From: an uncultured Clostridia bacterium
GTDB lineage: Bacteria; Bacillota; Clostridia; Christensenellales; Borkfalkiaceae
NCBI GenBank assembly: GCA_947628675.1
Contig: CANRAR010000008.1
Span: 1 to 49,031, forward strand
DNA: 49,031 bases
Direction of reading: 5' to 3'
Below the pieces are notes generated by a model. It ran no database searches, was not told the origin of the DNA, and worked only from the letters and a program-made list of their open reading frames with translations. The position numbers and the translations under genes were made by a program. Shown here one piece after another: positions 1 to 6,303 of this stretch. The stretch's first letter is position 1. The number at the start of each line of letters is the position of its first letter.

Positions 1-150
1 GTCTGCGAGAGCCTATCCTCGAAGGATCCCGAAGAACGAAGTCCGTCTTGCCCCCTCCTCGGAGGGGGCAGGGGGGGGGTGGGGCTATCCCCCTCCCCGC
101 GGTTTCGCCGTGGGGAGGGGGACACAGGGGGTGGGGCATCCCAAGTCCCC
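1..150. repeat. GC-rich intergenic repeat block
   Basis: Non-coding spacer made of G-runs and C-runs. Positions 21-50 match a motif seen again at 46230-46255 (plus) and 15841-15868 (minus). Positions 91-139 (a CCCTCCCCGC arm, a short loop and a GGGGAGGGGGAC arm followed by CAGGGGG) resemble 1663-1704. The block lies downstream of rpsO and holds no gene that I can support. Confidence 0.6.
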
Positions 151-159
151 CCGCGCGCG

Positions 160-190
160 AAAAAAAGGGCGGCAAAAAGCCGTCCCCTTT
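160..190 (-). terminator. rpsO terminator
   Basis: On the minus strand a G/C stem (GGGGACGGC pairing with GCCGCCC, one bulge) with a T5 loop is followed by a run of seven T. It starts a few bases after the rpsO stop codon, as expected of an intrinsic terminator. Confidence 0.7.
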
Positions 191-193
191 TGC

Positions 194-448
194 TTATTTG
201 CGAAGTTCCAGAGCCGCAATAACGGCGCGGTAGCGCTCAATGTCCTTGGCTTTCAAATAGTCCAAAAGGCCGCGGCGCTTGCCGACCATCTTCAAAAGTC
301 CGCGTCTCGAGTGGTTGTCCTGCTTGTGCACTTTGAGGTGCTCATTGAGGTGGTTGATGCGTTCGGTGAGGAGCGCGATCTGCACTTCGGGAGACCCGGT
401 GTCGCCCTCATGGGCGGCGAACTTTTTGATGATTTCCTGCTTATCCAT
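194..448 (-). CDS. rpsO: 30S ribosomal protein S15
   Basis: Structural protein of the small ribosomal subunit, binding 16S rRNA in the central domain. The 84-residue product has the S15 signatures: [11 protein letters not shown] near residue 16, the INHLNEHLK helix, and [20 protein letters not shown] around residues 45-65. Bacterial S15 is usually about 88-89 residues, so this is slightly short, trimmed at both ends rather than truncated. The ATG has an AGGAGG Shine-Dalgarno ten bases upstream. It is a single-gene transcript between its own promoter and terminator; pnp, the usual neighbour, is not in the window. Confidence 0.95.
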   Translation of the reverse strand: MDKQEIIKKFAAHEGDTGSPEVQIALLTERINHLNEHLKVHKQDNHSRRGLLKMVGKRRGLLDYLKAKDIERYRAVIAALELRK

Positions 449-530
449 TTGCGTTTATCCTCCTATGGAAATTGTCGCGTAACGCCAAGAGATGCGTGGA
501 GAGCGCAATTCCTCGCGTACGTCGAGAACA

Positions 531-559
531 AGGATAGCATATTCGGGAAAGTTTGTCAA
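531..559 (-). promoter_or_regulatory. rpsO sigma-A promoter
   Basis: Minus strand: TTGACA (554-559), exactly 17 bases, TATCCT (531-536). This leaves a 5' leader of roughly 75 bases, long enough for the S15 autoregulatory structures known in other bacteria, though I could not identify one with confidence. Confidence 0.75.
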
Positions 560-655
560 AGATTTTTGCGCCCCCTCACCGATTTTCGCGCAAAAATATT
601 TTCGCGCCCCTTCTTGCTCCCCCCCATTTACAGCGCGCCGCCGCGCTTCTTCTTA

Positions 656-704
656 CTTGCCCTCCCCCTGCGCAAGGGGGAGGGGTGGGGGAGGGGGTAC
701 GCCC
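656..704 (+). repeat. G-quadruplex-type intergenic repeat, copy 1
   Basis: An element of about 49 bp that reads CTTGCCCTCCCCCTGCGCAA, then four G-runs (G5-A-G4-T-G5-A-G5, 676-697), then TACGCCC. Near-identical copies lie at 4004-4052 and 17015-17062 in the opposite orientation. Each has a 9-bp CCCTCCCCC/GGGGGAGGG hairpin and a four-tract G-quadruplex motif with loops of 1-2 bases. Confidence 0.8.
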
Positions 705-732
705 TTCTATTCGCCCCGCCCCCTATACAGCG

Positions 733-763
733 CGCCGCCGCGGCTCGAAGAGCCGCGGCGGCG
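733..763 (+). other. 14-bp perfect GC hairpin
   Basis: CGCCGCCGCGGCTC pairs perfectly with GAGCCGCGGCGGCG around a GAA loop. A run of eight T follows at 774-781 on the plus strand, ten bases after the stem. It could act as a plus-strand terminator, but nothing on that strand upstream needs one. On the minus strand, downstream of the 784-1110 gene, no T-run follows. Confidence 0.5.
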
Positions 764-783
764 AACATAATAATTTTTTTTAT

Positions 784-1110
784 TTAGATGACCGCAAACA
801 TTATCACAAAAAACAGTGTAAGTCCAACAAGTAGCCCACCGAAAAGGGCAAACGCTTTTATATAACTTTTTTTTGTAGCCGAACTCAATGCCTCCGACAA
901 ACAGTTTTCCATTTGTTGCGTACTGTACTTACCGCCGTCGGGAGCCGTATCGGGTCTCTCTAAAACGACCGTCCATTTATAGGAAAACCCGACTCTTCCC
1001 CATTCGGAACCTCTCGTCGTGCTCAACACTTTCCACCCGGCAGAGACAATTTTTCCCAAAACGACATTCAGATCGTTTTGCGAAGCCCGTACTGTAATGA
1101 CCCGTTGCAT
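784..1110 (-). CDS. small C-terminally anchored membrane protein, unknown function
   Basis: I do not recognise this 108-residue protein. Residues 1-80 form a soluble segment (starts MQRVITVRASQND, contains GWKVLSTTRGSEWGRVGFSYKW, consistent with a small alpha/beta fold). Residues 83-108 form one hydrophobic helix ending in the final residue, so it is probably tail-anchored. Start choice: ATG preceded by GGAGGG at about 7 bases. It is divergent from the XRE regulator at 1215, and an inverted repeat lies inside its promoter spacer, so it is probably repressed by that regulator. The inferred pair may be a self-contained regulatory or addiction-like module; no direct evidence of toxicity is visible. 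Confidence 0.75.
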   Translation of the reverse strand: MQRVITVRASQNDLNVVLGKIVSAGWKVLSTTRGSEWGRVGFSYKWTVVLERPDTAPDGGKYSTQQMENCLSEALSSATKKSYIKAFALFGGLLVGLTLFFVIMFAVI

Positions 1111-1136
1111 TATGACTTCCCTCCATTTTCCTCTTC

Positions 1137-1165
1137 ATTATATCTAACCAACGGTTAGAAGTCAA
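1137..1165 (-). promoter_or_regulatory. promoter of the 784-1110 gene
   Basis: Minus strand: TTGACT (1160-1165), 17 bases, consensus TATAAT (1137-1142). The spacer consists almost entirely of the palindrome at 1144-1158, so a bound protein would occlude RNA polymerase directly. Confidence 0.85.
1144..1158. promoter_or_regulatory. operator-like palindrome 1
   Basis: CTAACC-AAC-GGTTAG, a perfect 6-3-6 inverted repeat centred at 1151 between the -35 and -10 of the membrane-protein promoter. It shares the TAACY-N3-RGTTA pattern with the palindrome at 1174-1186. Probable binding site of the XRE protein encoded at 1215. Confidence 0.65.
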
Positions 1166-1173
1166 GCAAAAAC

Positions 1174-1186
1174 TAACTGATAGTTA
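1174..1186. promoter_or_regulatory. operator-like palindrome 2
   Basis: TAACT-GAT-AGTTA, a perfect 5-3-5 inverted repeat centred at 1180, 29 bp from palindrome 1 and of the same consensus. It lies about 29 bp upstream of the XRE start codon, where it could mediate autoregulation. Confidence 0.6.
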
Positions 1187-1214
1187 TATTTTTTCAATCG
1201 GAGAGAAAACTGAT

Positions 1215-1424
1215 ATGGTAGAAATGATAAAAGAGCGGCTCAAAGAGGAGATCAAGGCGAGCGGGCTGACGACGGTGGAAATTGCGCGGCGCGTGGGAAT
1301 TTCGCCCGAAATGGTCACGCAGTACATGACGACAAAAAAATTGCCCAAACTCGATACCTTTGCGCGGCTGTGCAAGGAACTCGACCTCTCCGCCGACTAC
1401 ATTTTAGGCTTAAAAAACGCATGA
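1215..1424 (+). CDS. XRE-family helix-turn-helix repressor
   Basis: A 69-residue protein that is almost entirely one Cro/C1-type HTH domain. LTTVEIARRVGISPEMVTQYM (about residues 18-38) gives the HTH pair, and KKLPKLDTFARLCKELDLSADYILGL is the usual C-terminal half of XRE regulators that choose among targets by contacts at a palindrome. It has no extra sensor domain, so its ligand or degradation signal, if any, is not visible. GGAGAG lies 9 bases before the ATG; an alternative ATG three codons later is less well spaced. It is transcribed away from the membrane-protein gene and followed immediately by a terminator. The inferred role is local repressor of that neighbour and of itself. Confidence 0.85.
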   Translation: MVEMIKERLKEEIKASGLTTVEIARRVGISPEMVTQYMTTKKLPKLDTFARLCKELDLSADYILGLKNA

Positions 1425-1453
1425 AAAAATCTCCGTAACCGCGGAGATTTTTT
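1424..1453 (+). terminator. terminator of the XRE gene
   Basis: AAAAAATCTCCG, loop TAACCG, CGGAGATTTTTT. The 12-bp stem overlaps the stop codon. The flanking A and T runs make it usable in both directions. Confidence 0.85.
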
Positions 1454-1662
1454 ATTGTTCCCCCTTCATTGCTCCTTCGCCACGCCCCCTCTTGCCGAAC
1501 CCCGCGCATTATCCCCCACTCCTCATACCGAACCCGTGCCGCGCTCATCGGGCGCGGCTTCGCCGTAGGCGGTGGTGGGGGTCGCCCCCATATTCCCCCC
1601 CCCGCTCAATCCCATATAAAATCCCCTTTCCCTCCTGTCCCCGCTCTATCCTATATAAAATC

Positions 1663-1765
1663 CCCCTCCCCGCGCGCAAAGCGAGCGGGGAGGGGGACGC
1701 AGGGGGCCTTCCTTGTGGCTTTCGGGAAAGGCGACCTATGATTTGTGGAGCCTTTCTCCGCAATG
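1663..1765. repeat. intergenic repeat block with the TTCGGGAAA element
   Basis: The 1454-1895 spacer holds no gene that I can support. 1663-1704 is a CCCCTCCCCGC/GCGGGGAGGGG hairpin resembling 91-139. About 1707-1761 (CTTGTGGCTTTCGGGAAAGG through TATGATTTGTGGAGCC to CGCAATG) matches about 45038-45089 at most positions, so this is a dispersed element. Confidence 0.6.
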
Positions 1766-1895
1766 AGGGGTAAAAAATTTTTTTTGATTTTTTTCAAAAA
1801 GTTTGGCACATATCCCCGAAAGCGGAAAAATTTTGTGGTACCATTACATTGTGAAGAGAAAAAAGAGCAAAAAATGTGCGCGGCGGTTGAAAAAA

Positions 1896-2020
1896 AGCCC
1901 CCTGCTGCGCCACCCCGCGCGCACCATTCGCATACTAAGCGCGGCACGAGCGCATAGCGCGAAGTAGCGCGGCAGCAGCCGCAAGAGCGGCGGCGGCAGC
2001 GCGCGGCGCAGCAGGGGGCT
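1896..2020 (-). terminator. long-loop terminator after hemZ
   Basis: AGCCCCCTGCTGCGCC (1896-1911) and GGCGCAGCAGGGGGCT (2005-2020) are perfect 16-bp complements. On the minus strand the second arm is followed by a run of T, the hallmark of an intrinsic terminator. The 93-base loop is unusually long and is itself GC-rich and self-complementary (many GCGGC/GCCGC units). Confidence 0.6.
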
Positions 2021-2040
2021 TAAAAGGAAAATATTTTATT

Positions 2041-3411
2041 TTATTGAGCGAAAAGTTTGTCTTTTTCTTGAATAATTTTTTCGATTTTTTGAAGATAGGT
2101 CGGGAGGTCTTTGGGGCTTCCGTAGCGCTCGATGCGCTCCTCCTTCGCAAATAATTTTTTGGAAATAGCATTTGCGCCGACTGCGAGATTATCCGAAATT
2201 TCCTCCATGACGTCCACATTGTAAATGCAGGCCTTATTTGGTTTCGTCCAGCCGACATTTTCGTGCGCGCCCGCCATGTATTTTTGGCGATACAAATAAT
2301 ACGGCTCGTACCCCGCGGCGGTCAGTTTTTCGCGCGAGTAGGAAATCATTTCGGAGAGCAAGCCGTCTTGAAGCCGTGCCGTCTCCTCTTTGAGGCGCGC
2401 GCCCTTTTTGAGGCACAGCGTGTGCACGGTGATGTTCTCGGGCGAAAGCGAAATTGCGGCGTCGATGCTTTTTTCAAATTCTTCGAGGCTCTCGTCGGTG
2501 AGCCCCGCGATGAGGTCGCAGTTGACGTCGAACTTGAACGGCTTTGCCATTTCAAAGGCGCGGTAGAGATCGGCGGCGGTGTGCTTGCGGCCGATTTTTT
2601 CCAGCGTCTTATCCGAAAAACTCTGCGCGTTGATGCAGATGCGCGTGACGCCGGATTTTTTGCAAATTTCCAATTTTTCTTCGGTGAAGGTATCCGGTCT
2701 GCCCGCCTCGACCGTGTACTCGCATCCGTTTGTGCGGAGCGGCGCGACGGCTTTCAAAACGCGCTCCAATTCTTCGGCTTCCAAGGCGAACGGCGTTCCG
2801 CCGCCGATGTAGACGGAGCGCAAATTTTTGATGCGCGGCGCGGCGGCTGCAAGTTCGCGCTCGAGCGCTTCGAGGTAGGCGGGCATGAATTTGCGGGTGG
2901 CGGCGATGGGCGCGGTGATAAACGAGCAATACGCGCACTTGGTGGGGCAAAACGGGAGCGAGACAAACAAGTCGCAGCCGTCCGCGCCGCGCCCGTAGAC
3001 GCCCTTCTGCCCCTCCAAAACGCGTTCTACGAGGGCGATGTTCTCCTCGGAGACGCCCAATTTTTCAAACATGGGGGCGAAATTTCCGCTCCTTTCGAGT
3101 TCCTTGTAGGCGAGGCGCGTGGGGCGGATGCCCGTGAGCGATCCCCACGGCAAAGTTTTTTGAAAGCGCGCGGAGAGCAAATTGTAAAGCGCGAGTTTTG
3201 CGTAGCGCTTTACAAGGCTCTTCTCCTCGAGCGGGGTACGGGCGGCGTTCTCGTCGCAAAAAGAAAAAGCCTCCTCCCCGATGCGGAAGAAATTTTCAAA
3301 GTGCGCGCCCACCGTAACTTCGTGGAAAATTTCCAAGTCCTCCGCGCCCTCAAAGAGGCGGACGACATCCATGAGTTCGGGCTCCAACCATTTACATGAG
3401 GAAGTCAGCAT
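2041..3411 (-). CDS. hemZ: HemZ-type radical SAM coproporphyrinogen dehydrogenase-like protein
   Basis: A 456-residue radical SAM protein of the HemN/HemZ group; family members act on coproporphyrinogen III in anaerobic haem synthesis, but the exact substrate here is not provable from sequence. A HemZ-type N-terminal region (about 1-145, with PWGSLTGIRPTRLAY) precedes the radical SAM core, with the cluster motif CPTKCAYC at about residues 155-162, YIGGGTP, and a HemN-like segment (RICINAQSFSDKTLEKIGR). An ATG 17 codons upstream is rejected: the chosen ATG follows GGGAGAG and overlaps the upstream hydrolase gene by 20 bases, suggesting translational coupling. It is the last gene of the long minus-strand run. 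Confidence 0.85.
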   Translation of the reverse strand: MLTSSCKWLEPELMDVVRLFEGAEDLEIFHEVTVGAHFENFFRIGEEAFSFCDENAARTPLEEKSLVKRYAKLALYNLLSARFQKTLPWGSLTGIRPTRLAYKELERSGNFAPMFEKLGVSEENIALVERVLEGQKGVYGRGADGCDLFVSLPFCPTKCAYCSFITAPIAATRKFMPAYLEALERELAAAAPRIKNLRSVYIGGGTPFALEAEELERVLKAVAPLRTNGCEYTVEAGRPDTFTEEKLEICKKSGVTRICINAQSFSDKTLEKIGRKHTAADLYRAFEMAKPFKFDVNCDLIAGLTDESLEEFEKSIDAAISLSPENITVHTLCLKKGARLKEETARLQDGLLSEMISYSREKLTAAGYEPYYLYRQKYMAGAHENVGWTKPNKACIYNVDVMEEISDNLAVGANAISKKLFAKEERIERYGSPKDLPTYLQKIEKIIQEKDKLFAQ

Positions 3412-3991
3412 TTTCTCTCTCCCGTTGCAGGGTGGTATCTTCGCCGTGCCCCGCGTAGACAAGATAGTCCCCCTCCAAATTCAGCAGCGTTTTGAGGCTT
3501 TGGCGCATCGCCCTCTCGCTCCCCGTGGGAAGATCCGTCCTGCCATGGTCGCCCGCAAAGAGCGTATCGCCCGTGAAGAGGGCGTTCTCCACTTGGAACG
3601 TGCAACTGCCCGCGGTGTGCCCCGGGGTGGCGATGACGCGGAATTTGATGCCGAAAACTGACAGCGTTTGCGCATTTTTGAAGGTGAAGTCGATTTGGAA
3701 GGGTGGGACGGGCGCGCCGAATTCCTGCCCCAAATTATGAAAGAGCGCGGTCTCGCGCTCCTCTTCGAGGCACCCCACCTTCGCGCCCGCGCGCTGCAGC
3801 GCGGCGCACCCGCCGATGTGGTCGAAGTGGCCGTGCGTGAGGAGGACATGGGTCACGGTGAGCCCGCGCTTTTGCGCCTCTTCGAGGATGCGGGGCCGGG
3901 CGGGGTCGATGGCGACCGCCGTCTTCCCGTCCGCGGTGACGAGGTACGAGTTCGCGGCAAAGCCGATGGGGAGAATTTTATAGATGGTCAT
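3392..3991 (-). CDS. metallo-beta-lactamase-fold hydrolase (glyoxalase II-like)
   Basis: A 199-residue hydrolase with the full dinuclear metal set: THGHFDHIGG (about residues 52-61), TPGHTAGS (His near 123), GDTLF (Asp near 141) and a C-terminal YAGHGE. Small proteins of this type, lacking the C-terminal substrate domain of true glyoxalase II, occur next to rel and hemZ in many Clostridia; the substrate is unknown, and a thioester or glutathione-like conjugate is a guess from the family. No Shine-Dalgarno is visible before the ATG; the copy-2 G-quadruplex repeat lies just upstream. The 3' end overlaps hemZ. Confidence 0.85.
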   Translation of the reverse strand: MTIYKILPIGFAANSYLVTADGKTAVAIDPARPRILEEAQKRGLTVTHVLLTHGHFDHIGGCAALQRAGAKVGCLEEERETALFHNLGQEFGAPVPPFQIDFTFKNAQTLSVFGIKFRVIATPGHTAGSCTFQVENALFTGDTLFAGDHGRTDLPTGSERAMRQSLKTLLNLEGDYLVYAGHGEDTTLQRERENADFLM

Positions 3992-4003
3992 ACGATGGAA
4001 TTA

Positions 4004-4052
4004 GGGCGTACCCCCTCCCCTACCCCTCCCCCTTACGCAGAGGGAGGGCAAG
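4004..4052 (-). repeat. G-quadruplex-type intergenic repeat, copy 2
   Basis: Read on the minus strand: CTTGCCCTCCC, a short loop, G5-A-G4-TA-G4-A-G5, TACGCCC. It matches copies at 656-704 and 17015-17062. It lies between rel and the MBL hydrolase and ends about 13 bases before the hydrolase start codon, so it would be in the 5' region of that message. The remaining spacer (4053-4164) is further G/C-run repeat with no gene. Confidence 0.8.
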
Positions 4053-4164
4053 AAGCAAGGAAAACCGCACGGGGGGGGATATGCCCCACCCCCGCCCCTA
4101 CGGGGCACCCCCTCCCGAGAGGGGGCAAGAAAGGAAGGCTCCCAAGAGGGGGCAAAGTGAGGGG

Positions 4165-6294
4165 TCAGTTGCTTAATCGGCGGACGGCGAGGATGCGGGG
4201 CTGGGCGGAAATTTTGCCGATGAGCCCTTCGATCTGCTGGCGGCTCCGGAGGGAGACGGTGACCTCGACGACGGCATCGCCCTGCTTTTCGTACCTGCCA
4301 TTGATGGACGTGATGTTGAGTTTCATTTCGCTCACCGACTGCGAGATGGCGGAGAGCGCCGCGCCCTGCTCCTCGGCGTAGACGACGATGGCCGCCTTGA
4401 ACTGCGCCTCCACTTCGTGCTCTGTCCACTCGGCGGGCTGCAATCTATCGGGTTCGGCGTTCTTCAAGTTGGGGCAGTCCTTCCTGTGGACGACGATGCC
4501 CCTGCCGCGCGTGACGTAGCCGATGATGTCATCGCCCGGGACGGGCGAACAGCAGCCCGCAAACGACACGAGGAGCCCCGCCATGCCCTTGATGGTGACG
4601 GCGCCCTTGGCGTTCTTCTCCTTGAAGGGCTGCAGCGTGACGACGGCGGGCGACTCGCGCTTGAAGAAATCGACGAGTTTGAAGAAGACCTGATTGACGG
4701 AGATGGCGCCGTAGCCGATGGCGGAGAACATCTCCTCCTGCGTATCGAAGGAGAGTTTTTCCGAGACCTTGGCGAAACTCTCGGGCGTGAGAAGTTCTGA
4801 AAGCGTATATCCCTTTTTCTTGGCGGCCTCCTCCAAGAGGCTCTTGCCGAGGCGGATATTCTCCTCCTTCATCGCCTTCTTGTAGAACGCCTTTATCTTG
4901 GCGCGCGCCGACGGGGATTTGACGAATTTCAGCCAATCGCGCGAGGGCCCCTTGCTCGAAGGCGAGGTGATGATCTCGACGACGTCGCCGAGTTCGAGTT
5001 GCGAATTGAGGGGTACGATCTTGCCGTTCACCTTGGCGCCCGTGCACTTGTTGCCCACCTCCGAGTGGATGGCGTAGGCGAAATCGACGGGCGTTGCGCC
5101 GACGGGAAGGGATATTACCTTGCTGTGCGGCGTGAACACCAAAAGTTCGGTGCTGTAGAGTTCCTCTTTGACGGAATTGAGGAATTCCTTGGAATCGCGG
5201 ATGCCGCCCTGCAGTTCCATCATCTCCCTGATCCATGCGATGCGCATATCGAGGGAGGTCTCCTCGTCGCGGTGCTCCTTGTACTTCCAGTGCGCGGCGA
5301 TACCGTACTCCGCCGTGCGGTGCATCTCCTCCGTCCGTATCTGAATTTCAAAGGGCTGCCCGAAGTTGGTGACGACCGTCGTGTGGAGCGACTGGTACAT
5401 ATTGGGCTTGGGGGTGGCGATGTAATCCTTGATGCGCCCCGGGACGGGCTTCCACTCCTTATGGATCTTGCCGAGGACTTCGTAGCACTCGTCCACCGTG
5501 TCCACGATGACGCGGACTGCCGTGAGGTCGTAGATCTGGTCGAGCGTCTTATCCTTCTCCTTCATCTTTTTATAGATGGAATAGAAGTGCTTGGGGCGCC
5601 CGAATACCTCGCCCGAAATGTTGCTTTCGGTTAAAATGGCGTTGATCTGCGCGACGACGAAATCGACGAAACGCGTTCTCTCATCGAGTTTTTGATGGAT
5701 GTTCTCGACGAGAAATTCAAACGCCGCGGGGTCGAGATATTTGAGGCACAAGTCCTCGAGTTCGCACTTGATCTGGCTGATGCCGAGCCGCCCCGCGATG
5801 GGCGCATAGATATCCAAGGTCTCGCGCGCCATGCGCTGCTGGCGCTCCGCCGAGAGGAAGTTGAGCGAGCGCATATTGTGGAGACGGTCGGCGAGTTTGA
5901 TGATGATGACGCGGATGTCCTTCGCCATGGCGAGGAAAATTTTGCGGAAGTTCTCCGCCTCCTCTTCCTCGTGCGACTTGAACACGAACCGATCGAGGTT
6001 GGTGACGCCCGAGACGAGGGACAACACTTCGTCGCCGAACTCGCGGCGGATGTCCTCCTCGGTGGCGGGGGTATCCTCGATGACGTCGTGAAGGAGCGCG
6101 CCCGCGATGGTCTCGGCGTCCAAGCCGAGTTCCACCAGAATTTCGGCGACGGCACAGGGGTGGATGAAGTAGGGCTCCCCCGAGGCGCGCTTTTGGTTCT
6201 TGTGCGCGTTCTCGGCAAAATCGTATGCGCGGAGGAGCATATTGCGGTCGTCGCCCGTGTAATATTCGTAGATCTTCATGAGAATGGCTTCCAT
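4165..6294 (-). CDS. relA: bifunctional (p)ppGpp synthetase/hydrolase, Rel
   Basis: The 709-residue long RSH enzyme that makes and degrades the stringent-response alarmone. Domains in order: HD hydrolase (HDVIEDT at residues 69-75, with all metal ligands of an active hydrolase), synthetase (FGRPKHFYSIYKK, then RIKDYIATPKPNMYQSLHT, EIQIRT), TGS (about 395-455), a helical/zinc-finger region (CCSPVPGDDIIGY, HRKDCPN) and a C-terminal ACT domain. The RxKD form of the synthetase motif is the one found in bifunctional Rel rather than in monofunctional E. coli RelA. AGGAGG precedes the ATG, and the gap to recJ is only 9 bases. apt, often between recJ and relA in Firmicutes, is missing. Confidence 0.95.
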   Translation of the reverse strand: MEAILMKIYEYYTGDDRNMLLRAYDFAENAHKNQKRASGEPYFIHPCAVAEILVELGLDAETIAGALLHDVIEDTPATEEDIRREFGDEVLSLVSGVTNLDRFVFKSHEEEEAENFRKIFLAMAKDIRVIIIKLADRLHNMRSLNFLSAERQQRMARETLDIYAPIAGRLGISQIKCELEDLCLKYLDPAAFEFLVENIHQKLDERTRFVDFVVAQINAILTESNISGEVFGRPKHFYSIYKKMKEKDKTLDQIYDLTAVRVIVDTVDECYEVLGKIHKEWKPVPGRIKDYIATPKPNMYQSLHTTVVTNFGQPFEIQIRTEEMHRTAEYGIAAHWKYKEHRDEETSLDMRIAWIREMMELQGGIRDSKEFLNSVKEELYSTELLVFTPHSKVISLPVGATPVDFAYAIHSEVGNKCTGAKVNGKIVPLNSQLELGDVVEIITSPSSKGPSRDWLKFVKSPSARAKIKAFYKKAMKEENIRLGKSLLEEAAKKKGYTLSELLTPESFAKVSEKLSFDTQEEMFSAIGYGAISVNQVFFKLVDFFKRESPAVVTLQPFKEKNAKGAVTIKGMAGLLVSFAGCCSPVPGDDIIGYVTRGRGIVVHRKDCPNLKNAEPDRLQPAEWTEHEVEAQFKAAIVVYAEEQGAALSAISQSVSEMKLNITSINGRYEKQGDAVVEVTVSLRSRQQIEGLIGKISAQPRILAVRRLSN

Positions 6295-6303
6295 GTTTGC
6301 CTC

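Noticed and set aside
733-763. Terminator for the 784-1110 membrane-protein gene
   Set aside because: The T-run lies on the wrong side for the minus strand; no U tail follows the stem in the direction of that gene.
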